The position numbers and the translations under genes are program-made. From NCBI RefSeq assembly GCF_030123405.1, contig NZ_CP126110.1, positions 3,410,001 to 3,474,000 on the forward strand: 64,000 bases of DNA, given 5' to 3'. Shown piece after piece: positions 8,824 through 16,564 of the stretch (its first letter is position 1; each line of letters begins with the position of its first letter). Origin of the DNA: Neobacillus sp. WH10 (GTDB lineage: Bacteria > Bacillota > Bacilli > Bacillales > Cytobacillaceae). The notes under the pieces were generated by a model that made no database searches, was not told the DNA's origin, and saw only the letters and a program-made list of their open reading frames with translations.

Positions 8824-9728
8824 TTCCCCACCACCTTCATAAACACATCTTCAAGGGTCATACTGCTAATTTCAAATTTCTCAAGCGGCAAGTTTTGTTC
8901 GGAAATCCACATTAAGAATGACTGTCTTGCCGCGGCTATATCCTTAACAAAAATACTAATCCGATTTCCTTCATTCCTTAAAGAATGTGTTAACACATGG
9001 GATGATAAGAATGAAATATAGTCATCGGATTTTCCTCTAAAGTACAAATCAATTTTGGCTTGCTGGTGCCGTTCACGGAGATCAGTCAGTGTACCTGATT
9101 CAACAATTTCCCCGTTATGTAGAAACAGAATTTCGTCACATACTTCCTCAGCATCACTTAAAATATGTGTTGAGAAAAGGATTGTTGTTTCTTTCTTTAA
9201 CCCTTCAAGAAGATCTAAAACTTCCCTTCTGCCAAATGGATCCAAGGAAGATACGGGCTCATCGAGCATTATTAGCTGAGGGCGATGTATAAGGGCTTGG
9301 GCAATCCCTAACCTTTGTTTCATCCCACCGGAAAATTTACCAACCTTCCTATTTTTTGCCTCTAAAATTCCAACAAGCTGCAGTAGTTCCAGTGATCGTT
9401 CTTTAGCTTCCTTTCTTGTTAATCCTGCTAAACTTCCAACATATGTTAAAAATTCAATACCCGACATCCATTCGTAAAACACAGGAAATTGTGGCAGGTA
9501 ACCGATTAATTCGCGAATATCCTCACCTTTTTTCGCATCGGTAAAAATTATCCTTCCACTCGTCGGATTCATTAGTCCGGAGAGCATTCTAAGGGTGGTT
9601 GTTTTTCCTGCACCATTCGGACCTAATAAAGCAATACATTTTCCTTTTTCTAATGTAAAATCAATTCCTTTTATCACTTCCGTCCCTTGAAAACTCTTTT
9701 TTAAACCTTTTATTTGAATGAGGGACAT
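8820..9728 (-). CDS. yxlF: ABC transporter ATP-binding protein, YxlF-like
   Basis: A 302-residue ABC ATPase. It has Walker A GPNGAGKTT (about 34-42), signature FSGGMKQR (about 133-140), Walker B LIMLDEP, and the switch His in LFSTHILS. The C-terminal 80 residues are the regulatory tail usual for export ATPases of this group. It lies between yxlE (1-bp overlap) and yxlG (4-bp overlap), a tight three-gene operon. Partner of the downstream permease. Confidence 0.88.
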   Translation of the reverse strand: MSLIQIKGLKKSFQGTEVIKGIDFTLEKGKCIALLGPNGAGKTTTLRMLSGLMNPTSGRIIFTDAKKGEDIRELIGYLPQFPVFYEWMSGIEFLTYVGSLAGLTRKEAKERSLELLQLVGILEAKNRKVGKFSGGMKQRLGIAQALIHRPQLIMLDEPVSSLDPFGRREVLDLLEGLKKETTILFSTHILSDAEEVCDEILFLHNGEIVESGTLTDLRERHQQAKIDLYFRGKSDDYISFLSSHVLTHSLRNEGNRISIFVKDIAAARQSFLMWISEQNLPLEKFEISSMTLEDVFMKVVGK

Positions 9729-9925
9729 CAGTTACTTCTCCTTCCAATGACAAAATAAAGGATTGGCCCAATAATATTAATGAATAGAATAATCAGTGCC
9801 CATAACCACTTAGGACCATTCGTTTTCTCTATTTTGACGAGATCAATGATTGAAACAATTAATAATATAAGCTGGATAATAAGAATTGGCGCGATAATTG
9901 GTAAATATCTTACTAAAGTATCCAT
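9728..9925 (-). CDS. yxlE: Small two-helix membrane protein, YxlE-like (PLDc_N)
   Basis: A 65-residue protein with two transmembrane segments and a central LVKIEKTNGPKWLWALI region ending GPILYFVIGRR. This is the phospholipase D N-terminal (PLDc_N) pattern of YxlE. In B. subtilis YxlE belongs to the sigY operon and is linked to negative control of SigY. Here sigY is absent, so the role is probably tied to the transporter. GGGGGAAAC provides the ribosome site. Confidence 0.75.
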   Translation of the reverse strand: MDTLVRYLPIIAPILIIQLILLIVSIIDLVKIEKTNGPKWLWALIILFINIIGPILYFVIGRRSN

Positions 9926-9984
9926 GCAGTTTCCCCCTTTGTATTGTTATTCAATCATATGACGTTTAAACTGAAAAAGCGTTC

Positions 9985-10014
9985 AAAAACCCGACAAATA
10001 TTTTTGCCGGGTTC
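9985..10014 (-). terminator. Terminator between the DUF4870 gene and yxlE
   Basis: AACCCG and CGGGTT pair, with GACAAATATTTTTGC between. On the minus strand the stem is followed by TTTTTGAACG. It ends the DUF4870 transcript ahead of the yxlEFG operon. Confidence 0.75.
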
Positions 10015-10026
10015 CAAAATGGTTAT

Positions 10027-10350
10027 TTATTTAATTAACCTAAAAATCCATGGGAATTGATATTCTTTACCCTCGTATGCTCTAACGGCTGCGATAATAC
10101 TAAAAATAAGTGCTGCAATCCCAAGTGCCCACAATAGAAAAATTCCAACGATTAAAAGGATTAAAATCGATGCTACAATTGAATAAACAAGATAAGAAAT
10201 ACAGAAATTAAAATATTCTTTCCCATGATAATCTATAAAAGATGACTCATCCTTCTTTAATAACCAAATAATTAGTGGAGCTATTATTGGAAAAAACAAG
10301 CCTAACACATAGATACCAGCTGCCATTAACCTTTCTTCATTTTTTATCAT
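10027..10350 (-). CDS. DUF4870 (Tic20-like) membrane protein
   Basis: A 107-residue protein with three hydrophobic segments. The conserved FIDYHGKEYFNF stretch and the C-terminal AYEGKEYQFPWIF identify DUF4870. Function is not established for the family. ATG 10350 is chosen because GGGGG lies 9 bases upstream; the in-frame ATGs at 10365 and 10356 are before or too close to that site. Single gene with its own terminator. Confidence 0.75.
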   Translation of the reverse strand: MIKNEERLMAAGIYVLGLFFPIIAPLIIWLLKKDESSFIDYHGKEYFNFCISYLVYSIVASILILLIVGIFLLWALGIAALIFSIIAAVRAYEGKEYQFPWIFRLIK

Positions 10351-10541
10351 TTTCATTTCCCCCATTGGAAAAAAATTTTTTCCTTACCATATTATTTACG
10401 TATTGTCCCCTAAAAAGTTTCATAAATTACAAAAAAATCCACGAAATAATTAGAAATCAAACAGATTTCCACCTTTTCCTTTAGCACATATGTTGTTAAA
10501 ATAGATAAAATATTATTAACATCATTTAGAAAGGTTTTATC

Positions 10542-11669
10542 ATGACGAAAATACTTTTAAAAAATGCTTTTATTTATCCTGTTACTTTCAATCCGATGAA
10601 AAATGCCGATGTACTTATCGAAAATGGAAAAATAAAAAAAATAGGAAGGAATCTCACGACCGATTTAAGCGTTAAAATTATCGATTGCTGGGGATTATAT
10701 CTATTTCCTGGCTTTATTGATGTTCATACCCATTTAGGTTTATATGATGAAGGTACTGGCTGGGCAGGGAATGATGCCAATGAAACAGCAGAAGCACTCA
10801 CACCGCACATTCGAGCCATCGACGGGGTTTATCCATTGGATCCGGCCTTCACTGACGCAATAAAAAGCGGTATAACCACCGTTCACATTATGCCAGGAAG
10901 TGCTAATGTGATTGGAGGAACCACTTCTGTTATCAAAACTACTGGAAAGAATATAAAAAAAATGATTGTCCACGATATTGCCGGATTAAAAATAGCATTA
11001 GGAGAAAATCCAAAGAGAATCCACAGCAATGGTAATAGTAATTCAATTACAAGGATGGGGATTATGGGAATGCTTAGGGAAGCCTTTTACCAGGCCATTC
11101 ATGCTGATAACCCTGAAGAACTTAGAATTGCTCCGATTGTGATGGCCCTAAAAAGAGAAATTCCGGTAAGAATCCATGCACACCGTGCAGATGATATAAT
11201 AACTGCACTAAGGTTTGCAGAAGAGTTTAATCTGGATTTACGGATTGAGCATTGCACTGAAGGGCATTTAATTGCCAGTGAGTTAACTGGTATTGATTTA
11301 AAAGTTTCCGTTGGCCCGACACTGACCAGAAGATCCAAAGTCGAATTAAAAAATAAGACATGGAAAACATATGAGGAACTGACAAATCATGGTGTCGAAG
11401 TGTCGATAACGACAGATCATCCATATACGCCTATTCAATATTTAAATATTTGTGCAAGTTTAGCTGTTCGCGAAGGATTACCGGAGCAAAAAGCTCTTGA
11501 AGGAATTACCATTCTACCTGCTAGAAATTTAAAAATAGACCAAAAGGTTGGAAGTATTGAAGAAGGAAAAGATGCTGATTTAGTGCTCTGGAGCCACCAT
11601 CCATTCCATTACTTAGCAAAGCCTAAATGGACTATGATTGGCGGCGAAATCGTCTACAGCGAAGCGTAG
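10542..11669 (+). CDS. Amidohydrolase family protein (imidazolonepropionase-like)
   Basis: A 375-residue metal-dependent hydrolase. The N-terminal beta sandwich leads to FPGFIDVHTHLG (HxH metal motif, about residues 61-63). Later ligands appear in RIHAHRA (about 215), IEHCTEGH (about 241) and TTDHPYTP (about 290). The C-terminal KVGSIEEGKDADLVLW is the standard amidohydrolase closing signature. It groups with the imidazolonepropionase-like/dihydroorotase-type superfamily, but no specific substrate can be assigned. Monocistronic, with AAAGG upstream of its ATG. Confidence 0.82.
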   Translation: MTKILLKNAFIYPVTFNPMKNADVLIENGKIKKIGRNLTTDLSVKIIDCWGLYLFPGFIDVHTHLGLYDEGTGWAGNDANETAEALTPHIRAIDGVYPLDPAFTDAIKSGITTVHIMPGSANVIGGTTSVIKTTGKNIKKMIVHDIAGLKIALGENPKRIHSNGNSNSITRMGIMGMLREAFYQAIHADNPEELRIAPIVMALKREIPVRIHAHRADDIITALRFAEEFNLDLRIEHCTEGHLIASELTGIDLKVSVGPTLTRRSKVELKNKTWKTYEELTNHGVEVSITTDHPYTPIQYLNICASLAVREGLPEQKALEGITILPARNLKIDQKVGSIEEGKDADLVLWSHHPFHYLAKPKWTMIGGEIVYSEA

Positions 11670-11778
11670 AATTTTGTTGAAATTTGGCAAAAAATATTAT
11701 CGAAAATCCAACAAAAAAACTATTTATTTTTTTCGTTTTTTCTTGTATCATACTCTAAGTAAAACTATTTTAGACCTG

Positions 11779-11894
11779 AAAATTTTGGGGGTTTAAACAT
11801 AATTCGTTAACAAAAAAATGATATAGGGAAGGCAAATGGTGCGCCACCAGTTTTTCTGGTTCTAGTGGGTTCGATTCCCACCCCGAAATTTTTT
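11779..11894 (+). ncRNA. Leader RNA domain with tRNA-like T-arm
   Basis: A 12-bp closing stem joins AAAATTTTGGGG (11779-11790) to CCCCGAAATTTT (11881-11892), with one G-U pair. Inside are CCAG-TTTTT-CTGG (11847-11859) and GTGGG-TTCGATT-CCCAC (11865-11881). The latter is a perfect tRNA T-arm with 5-bp stem and 7-nt TTCGATT loop, running straight into the closing stem as a T-arm runs into an acceptor. The 5' half is too long and lacks a D-arm, so this is not a tRNA gene. The T tract at its end could also act as a terminator, suggesting control of the GNAT gene. Confidence 0.5.
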
Positions 11895-11909
11895 AGCAAC
11901 TTTATAAAG

Positions 11910-12005
11910 CAAACTCGCTGACTGTCGACCCTAAGATTGCAAAGACAGAGGCGTAATTGCACTTATGCCTGATAGGAAATTTTTACTTTCCTATCGGCTA
12001 AAAAA
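11910..12005 (+). ncRNA. Structured leader RNA, copy B
   Basis: Second copy of the element at 273-366. Shared blocks are AACTCGC, AAGACAGAGGCGTA and CTTATGC, followed by a hairpin GATAGGAAA with TTTCCTATC and then GGCTAA. The hairpin stem differs in sequence from copy A but is again perfectly paired. It lies between the tRNA-like domain and the GNAT start, 60 bases upstream of the ribosome site. Cis-regulation of the GNAT gene is inferred. Confidence 0.55.
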
Positions 12006-12066
12006 TTTCGAGGGTGGGCCGCTTCTTTTGACATGGGATCGGTATGCCCGAATGGAGGGATATTTC

Positions 12067-12627
12067 ATGCTGAAGAAACGTGATCTTCATGACAGCCACA
12101 CATTGTACGAAATAATGACGCATCCTGATGTCTTCCCTTTTGTACGTCATAAAGCTGATTCTTATGATGAATTCTTATTTATAACAAAACAAACCATTGA
12201 AGCAGAAGAGCGCGGTGAATTAATTTCACGGACGATTCTCGATGAATGGGGTACCCCAATCGGTACGATTAATTTGTTTGATATTGAAGATAATGCAGGA
12301 TTTCTAGGAACGTGGCTTGGAAAACCGTATCATGGTAAAGGGTATAACAGCCCTGCAAAAGATGCCTTTTTTCAAGAGCTATTTTACGAAGCTGGGATAG
12401 AAACAGTATTTATGCGGATTCGTAAAGTTAATATCCGCTCTATCAAAGCTGCTGAAAAGCTTCCATATGTCGTTAAAGCAAATGAAACGAGAATTTCTAT
12501 CTATCAGCAATTAAACGCAAATGGTGAAGTTTATGATTTATACGAGATTCCAAAAGACCTATACACTTTCCATCTGTTACGAAATGGCTCACTTCAAATA
12601 GATTCTTCTAAATTATTGGAAGCGTAA
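12067..12627 (+). CDS. GNAT family N-acetyltransferase
   Basis: A 186-residue RimJ/RimL-like acetyltransferase. The GTWLGKPYHGKGYNSPA segment (about residues 77-93) is the acetyl-CoA pyrophosphate loop, in the variant form seen in this subgroup. RKVNIRSIKAAEKL near 120-133 is the usual C-terminal helix motif. ATG 12067 is chosen for its GGAGGGA 6 bases upstream; an open frame upstream to 11965 lies inside the leader RNA and is not expected to be translated. The roughly 290-nt leader with two RNA domains suggests post-initiation regulation. Substrate unknown. Confidence 0.82.
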   Translation: MLKKRDLHDSHTLYEIMTHPDVFPFVRHKADSYDEFLFITKQTIEAEERGELISRTILDEWGTPIGTINLFDIEDNAGFLGTWLGKPYHGKGYNSPAKDAFFQELFYEAGIETVFMRIRKVNIRSIKAAEKLPYVVKANETRISIYQQLNANGEVYDLYEIPKDLYTFHLLRNGSLQIDSSKLLEA

Positions 12628-12663
12628 AAAAGCAATCAGCCCCAGGCCGATTGCTTTTTTTTA
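12624..12663 (+). terminator. Terminator of the GNAT gene
   Basis: AAGCAATC pairs with GATTGCTT and is followed by a seven-T tract. It begins at the stop codon. Confidence 0.85.
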
Positions 12664-12685
12664 TTATTTTTAATAATAATTCGAG

Positions 12686-12844
12686 TTATTCCAAAACATT
12701 TTGTTCAATGGTTTCATTTACATCACTAAGACCCATTTGGAGCAAAAAATCTTCTAATTCCTCGTTTGTTAATGTTTCAAAACGGCCATCATGAAAAAAA
12801 ACTTGGGTTTGATTTGGATTGATTCTATTCATGTTAAAACTCAT
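12686..12844 (-). CDS. Small acidic hypothetical protein
   Basis: A 52-residue ORF with a good ribosome site (AAAGGAG, 8 bases before ATG 12844). The protein starts MSFNMNRINPNQTQVFFHDG and is rich in Glu/Asp in its second half (TLTNEELEDFLLQMG). It has no transmembrane segment or Cys. I do not recognise the family. It is followed by yflJ-like and SDR genes on the same strand but with separate spacing. Confidence 0.65.
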   Translation of the reverse strand: MSFNMNRINPNQTQVFFHDGRFETLTNEELEDFLLQMGLSDVNETIEQNVLE

Positions 12845-12932
12845 TTTCTTTGCTCCTTTCATAGATGATTACTTTCTATTATCCACAAAAGGAACAGATT
12901 TCATTCCTGTTAATCAAATAGTTAGAAAAATT

Positions 12933-13088
12933 ATGAAACGATTACTTGTTTACCACTTTTTCCATGTATAATTTTCTAACAATAAATGTTTTATAGAGCT
13001 CTAATTTTTTGTGTTCAATGGGGTGTTTTGTAATCCCGATATTTTTTAATTGTTTTACGTACCATCCTTTAGACCCTTGATAAGCCAT
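12933..13088 (-). CDS. yflJ: DUF2639 (YflJ-like) small protein
   Basis: A 51-residue basic protein starting MAYQGSKGWYVKQLKNIGI, followed by KLELYKTFIVRKLY. The GSKGWY-x-LK...HP-E-KLE-YKT pattern is that of DUF2639/YflJ. AAGGGGG lies 8 bases before the ATG. Function unknown; it may be a sporulation-associated peptide, which I infer only from its taxonomic distribution. Confidence 0.7.
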
Positions 13089-13162
13089 TTATTTATCCCC
13101 CTTCAAAATTGCTTGTCCCTACAATCTATGAAAGGTCGATGGCCTTCATGCCACTTTATAAA

Positions 13163-13936
13163 CTAAATTTTCAATGCTTTCCCAAGTACATCTGCTCCGC
13201 CTGTTATCGGAATAATACTCCCTGTAATAAAGTCTGATTTCTCGTCTGTAAGAAAGGCGATTACTCGCGCAATGTCCTCCCCTGTCCCCTGCCTCCCAAA
13301 TGAATGATTTTCGTGTCTTGCTGCGATAGACGCATCAATATTCTTTTCCTTCCACTCATTTGTTATATCGCCAGGACAGACCATATTAGCCGTTATCCCA
13401 TGTTGTGCTTCTTCCATTGCAATGGTTCGGGTTAGTGAAGCGAGTCCAGTCTTTGCTGCTGCAAAGGCAGAACGATAAATCCATCCTGGAGCTGTTTCAG
13501 CCCTGTCATATCCCAGTGTAATAATTCTGCCCCAGTTTTGTTTTCGCATCCCAGGAATGATCAACTTTGACAAATAAAAAACTGCCGATAAATTCCCTTG
13601 GATTAAATAATTCCATTCCTCAAATGAGTAGTCAGTTAACTTTTTTCTTTCATGTATGTAAGGTCCGGCATTATGAACTAAAACATCCACACTTGAAAAG
13701 GTCCTGAAGGTCTCTTTTACAATTCGGATACAATCTTCCTCCTGAGCCACATCCCCTTGAACGGTGATATTTTTCGTTCCAAAACAATCATTCAAATGCT
13801 TTGCTAAGAAAACCGCTTCTGATTCACTATTTCGATAGTTGATCACAAGCTGATACCCATTTTCTGCAAGCTGTATTGCGGTTTTTTTGCCAATACCTGT
13901 AGCTCCACCTGTAATCAAAGCCGTTTTCCTATTCAC
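13163..13936 (-). CDS. SDR-family protein with altered catalytic residues
   Basis: A 257-residue Rossmann short-chain dehydrogenase/reductase with NAD(P) loop GGATGIGK (9-16), NAG in VHNAGPY, and C-terminal GGADVLG. The active site is unusual: where YxxxK is expected the sequence is SAFAAAK, so the catalytic Tyr is Phe while Lys remains. The usual catalytic Ser region reads TLGYDRAE and has no clear Ser. A Tyr lies 8 residues before the Lys, one residue off the enoyl-reductase Yx6K spacing. Start is GTG 13936 with GAGAGG upstream. Enzyme activity is therefore uncertain. Confidence 0.8.
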   Translation of the reverse strand: MNRKTALITGGATGIGKKTAIQLAENGYQLVINYRNSESEAVFLAKHLNDCFGTKNITVQGDVAQEEDCIRIVKETFRTFSSVDVLVHNAGPYIHERKKLTDYSFEEWNYLIQGNLSAVFYLSKLIIPGMRKQNWGRIITLGYDRAETAPGWIYRSAFAAAKTGLASLTRTIAMEEAQHGITANMVCPGDITNEWKEKNIDASIAARHENHSFGRQGTGEDIARVIAFLTDEKSDFITGSIIPITGGADVLGKALKI

Positions 13937-14119
13937 AATTTATTACCTCTCATTTTTTTATTTCTCCCTTTACTATATGTTAAAAAGATTCGTTGAGATA
14001 TGCAAATAATTTATTCCCAACCATTGGATTCTAAGTCATTTTACAGTATTGATAAGAATTAATAACGGATAGGCATTTAATTGCATAGTATGAGGTAAAT
14101 GATTAAAGGATGTGACAGG

Positions 14120-14362
14120 ATGCAGACTGTAATCAACATTTTCAGCCTGAAAATTAACAGCGTATCTAACAACGGATCTGTCAACATCGGGGAATCCCTT
14201 CATAATGCTCATACGGCCAACTCAAAATCTCAAGGTCAAAATGCATCCTTCGGTGATTTAGCACCGCCAACTGCCGCTATGGAAAACGTATTTATTGATC
14301 CAGACGTCAATGATATGGGAGATATCGCAAATCCGTCGAACGCCTTTAGTAATTCGAGATAA
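14120..14362 (+). CDS. GerPA/GerPF-family spore germination protein
   Basis: An 80-residue protein with the gerPA/PF pattern: IKINSV-like SLKINSVSNNGSVNIGESL, a central Asn/Ser/Gly-rich stretch, and a DPDVND ending. The family is found in spore coats and affects access of germinants to their receptors. ATG 14120 follows AAAGGATGTGAC by 8 bases; the ATG at 14099 is further upstream and lacks a site. First of a five-gene plus-strand cluster, so late mother-cell expression is likely. Confidence 0.75.
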   Translation: MQTVINIFSLKINSVSNNGSVNIGESLHNAHTANSKSQGQNASFGDLAPPTAAMENVFIDPDVNDMGDIANPSNAFSNSR

Positions 14363-14375
14363 AGGACTGAAAAAA

Positions 14376-14618
14376 ATGCCCTTTCAGATAAATGTTTTTA
14401 ATATTAAAACAAATTCCATTAGTAATAATGCAAATATTTCTTTAGGACCTGCCGTCCAAAACAGCCATACAGCAAACCATAAATTGGTAGGAATAAATAT
14501 TGCATTAGGTGATTTATCCCCTGCGAGCTCGTGTTCTTTGAATGGCTTCGTTGATCCTGATATTAGTGATCAAGATCAAATTGCTAACCCTTCCCTGCCA
14601 ATTTCGAACCAATATTAG
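14376..14618 (+). CDS. GerPA/GerPF-family spore germination protein (paralogue)
   Basis: An 80-residue tandem paralogue of the preceding gene, starting MPFQINVFNIKTNSISNNAN and sharing the HTAN, GDL and DPD blocks at the same positions. It starts 13 bp after the first gene. AAAGGAC precedes the ATG by 7 bases. Local duplication followed by divergence is the simplest explanation. Confidence 0.75.
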   Translation: MPFQINVFNIKTNSISNNANISLGPAVQNSHTANHKLVGINIALGDLSPASSCSLNGFVDPDISDQDQIANPSLPISNQY

Positions 14619-14639
14619 ATATAGAGAGGTTGAATACAA

Positions 14640-15113
14640 ATGTTTCCTTGGAATATGTTCCCTTTTACAAAAGATATGAAAGAATCGATACAAAAAATGA
14701 AACCAGAGGAGATAAACAATTATGTCCAGGATCTGATAGGAAAAATGATGCCAAACATGCGAGATATGATGAATCCTCAAGATGTTTTCAATGGCTTTCA
14801 AACATCTGTCTCAAAGCAGCAGACTGCCACAGGTGCATTAAAATCCACATCCTTTGAGACACATGATTATGTTTTTGTTAGAATTCCAATTCAAAATGAA
14901 GATTGGATCAAACAACTTCGCCTTTATCATACTTCAAATCAGCTAATTGTCGAGCACATTCCAGAGCATGAGGATACAAACACTATTACCCTTCCAGCTA
15001 TTGTTAAAAAGAAAGGCGCTACAGCAAACTATAAGGATGGCATCTTGGAAGTAAAAATCCCCAAAAATATAGATATGCAATACTCACAAATCGATGTGAC
15101 GGAAATATTTTAA
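14640..15113 (+). CDS. Hsp20-like coat/germination protein (GerT type)
   Basis: A 157-residue protein. The N-terminal 60 residues are Met/Pro-rich (MFPWNMFPFTKDM, MMPNMRDMM). The rest, from about residue 70, is an alpha-crystallin-like beta domain ending in NYKDGILEVKIPK, the typical GxLxVxxPK edge of small heat-shock proteins. Size, Met-rich start and context resemble spore germination/coat protein GerT. Follows the gerPA/PF pair by 21 bp. Confidence 0.65.
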   Translation: MFPWNMFPFTKDMKESIQKMKPEEINNYVQDLIGKMMPNMRDMMNPQDVFNGFQTSVSKQQTATGALKSTSFETHDYVFVRIPIQNEDWIKQLRLYHTSNQLIVEHIPEHEDTNTITLPAIVKKKGATANYKDGILEVKIPKNIDMQYSQIDVTEIF

Positions 15114-15185
15114 TCGTCACTTTTTGCATGTTTTTTTTAATAATTAATAAGATGAATTAAAGGGTCATTAGGAAGGAGCGAAGTT

Positions 15186-15650
15186 ATGGAGATCGATAAA
15201 TTAAAAAAATGGATGGATGCCGCCCAACAAATCCAATCAGAAAATTTTTGGAATAATATTTTCGATTACCAGAATCAGAAAGCACCCTCATTATCTCATT
15301 TTTCAACTGTTGCAGAATTTATCCCAAAGTGTGACCTATATGAATCAAATAATGAACTTGTGATCGAGGCAGAGATACCTGGAGTGGCAAAAGAAGATCT
15401 TCATATTTCAATCCAACAACAGCTTTTGACTATTAATGGAGAATATAAAGCTTTAAATCAGAATCGTAAATATTATCTAAAAGAACGTGCCAATCGCCAT
15501 TTTAAAAAGGAAGTAACGCTTCCTTATCCTATTCTGATTAATAAAATCAAAACAGAAATTCGTCAAGGTGTTTTATACATTGTCATGCCAATTCATCAAG
15601 ATGATATAGAAAATATCCCCATTTCCTTTGAACAAACCAATTCTGAATAG
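15186..15650 (+). CDS. Hsp20/alpha-crystallin family protein (CotP/CotM-like)
   Basis: A 154-residue small heat-shock-type protein: PKCDLYESNNELVIEAEIPG (about 49-68) opens the alpha-crystallin domain, HFKKEVTLPYPI and QGVLYIVMPIHQ close it. In bacilli such proteins include spore coat components CotM/CotP. GGAAGGAG precedes the ATG. Located between the GerT-like and GerPC-like genes, so spore association is likely. Confidence 0.75.
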   Translation: MEIDKLKKWMDAAQQIQSENFWNNIFDYQNQKAPSLSHFSTVAEFIPKCDLYESNNELVIEAEIPGVAKEDLHISIQQQLLTINGEYKALNQNRKYYLKERANRHFKKEVTLPYPILINKIKTEIRQGVLYIVMPIHQDDIENIPISFEQTNSE

Positions 15651-15659
15651 AGGGTTCTT

Positions 15660-16037
15660 ATGCGATTTTTCTTTCGCTTGTTCACTTCGAGTAAAAACTT
15701 AACGAAGAAAATATCAGATTTGGAGAAGAAGGTTTCAGATTTAGAAGCCATTATCAGTGAAGTGAAAGCGGACACAAAGGCCGCATTAAACATTCCCCCA
15801 AAGGAAATTGAAAGCTCTCCTACTATTCAAATTGAGCATCTGCAAGTAGATAAAATCGTAATTGAACGTTTGGATTACGCCAATAATTTTGGTCAATTAG
15901 GGATAAAAGAGTTATCAGGAAAATTAAATATTGGCTCAACCTATGAAGGCGATATATCTGATTTAATTAAAGACAAAGTCAAAGAAAAAATTAGTAACGA
16001 AGCAAAAGTTAATTTTAGAGCAAAAAAAGAGTCGTAA
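15660..16037 (+). CDS. GerPC-like coiled-coil protein
   Basis: A 125-residue protein. Residues 12-40 form a coiled coil (KKISDLEKKVSDLEAIISE). The second half contains IEHLQVDKIVIERLDYANNF and ELSGKLNIGS, similar to the LEGTLNIG block of GerPC. It is much shorter than GerPC (about 200 residues). It closes the spore cluster and ends in a strong terminator. The GerPC relation is inferred from that short block. Confidence 0.55.
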   Translation: MRFFFRLFTSSKNLTKKISDLEKKVSDLEAIISEVKADTKAALNIPPKEIESSPTIQIEHLQVDKIVIERLDYANNFGQLGIKELSGKLNIGSTYEGDISDLIKDKVKEKISNEAKVNFRAKKES

Positions 16038-16063
16038 AAAAGACAGCCGAGGCTGTCTTTTAT
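16034..16063. terminator. Bidirectional terminator after the spore cluster
   Basis: AAAGACAGCC and GGCTGTCTTT pair perfectly around GA, with A and T tracts on the two sides. It serves the convergent GerPC-like and lipoprotein genes. Confidence 0.85.
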
Positions 16064-16072
16064 TAAGGGCTT

Positions 16073-16558
16073 TTACTGGCCTTCAGTTGATTGATCTTGG
16101 TCATCCTTATTCATTCCATCCATCGACTCTTTTGCTTTTGAATCTTCAGGTTCACTTGGTGTCCCAACGATAAATTCCTTTTTCGGCATATTATGCATAT
16201 CCCTTGCCGTTACATGAGATATAATATAATACGTTCCTTCCTGCTGGAAAGTCTTTTCGAGTCGGTAAACCCCATTTTCCGCATGTTTAATTTCTACCTT
16301 TTCATGTTTTTCGTCATTTGCGCGCCAAATCTCGAAGACCACACTATCAGCATCATTTACTTCTTCATTTCCCTGTGTGACCTTCGCTTCAAAAGTAATT
16401 GGCTTATTTAATTCTCCAGTCGCAGGTTTAATTGACAAGTCTACATTTACCATTTCAGGTAGTTGTCCTGCCTTTTCTTTTTGCTGCTGCCCGCAGGAAA
16501 CGGCAAGGCTAAGAAATATAACTGTTAATAAAATAGAAAAAAGCTTCTTCACAATCAT
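16073..16558 (-). CDS. YtkA-like lipoprotein
   Basis: A 161-residue lipoprotein: signal peptide residues 1-21 with lipobox LAVSC (Cys22). A YtkA/FixH-like beta-sandwich domain follows (about 35-125; FEAKVTQGNEEV, GVYRLEKTFQQEGTYYI). The acidic tail is Asp/Glu/Ser-rich. The HVTARDMHNMP segment is Met/His containing and could bind metal. YtkA-like domains occur in proteins of the outer membrane face and copper handling; function here is not shown. Confidence 0.75.
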   Translation of the reverse strand: MIVKKLFSILLTVIFLSLAVSCGQQQKEKAGQLPEMVNVDLSIKPATGELNKPITFEAKVTQGNEEVNDADSVVFEIWRANDEKHEKVEIKHAENGVYRLEKTFQQEGTYYIISHVTARDMHNMPKKEFIVGTPSEPEDSKAKESMDGMNKDDQDQSTEGQ

Positions 16559-16564
16559 TCTCCC

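Noticed and set aside
11779..11894. A tRNA gene
   Set aside because: Only the T-arm and an acceptor-like stem fit. There is no D-arm, the distance from acceptor to the next arm is far too long, and no plausible anticodon arm of 5 bp plus 7-nt loop exists.
11965..12066. N-terminal extension of the GNAT protein
   Set aside because: The frame is open but lies across the structured RNA and has no ribosome site; ATG 12067 has a clear GGAGGGA.
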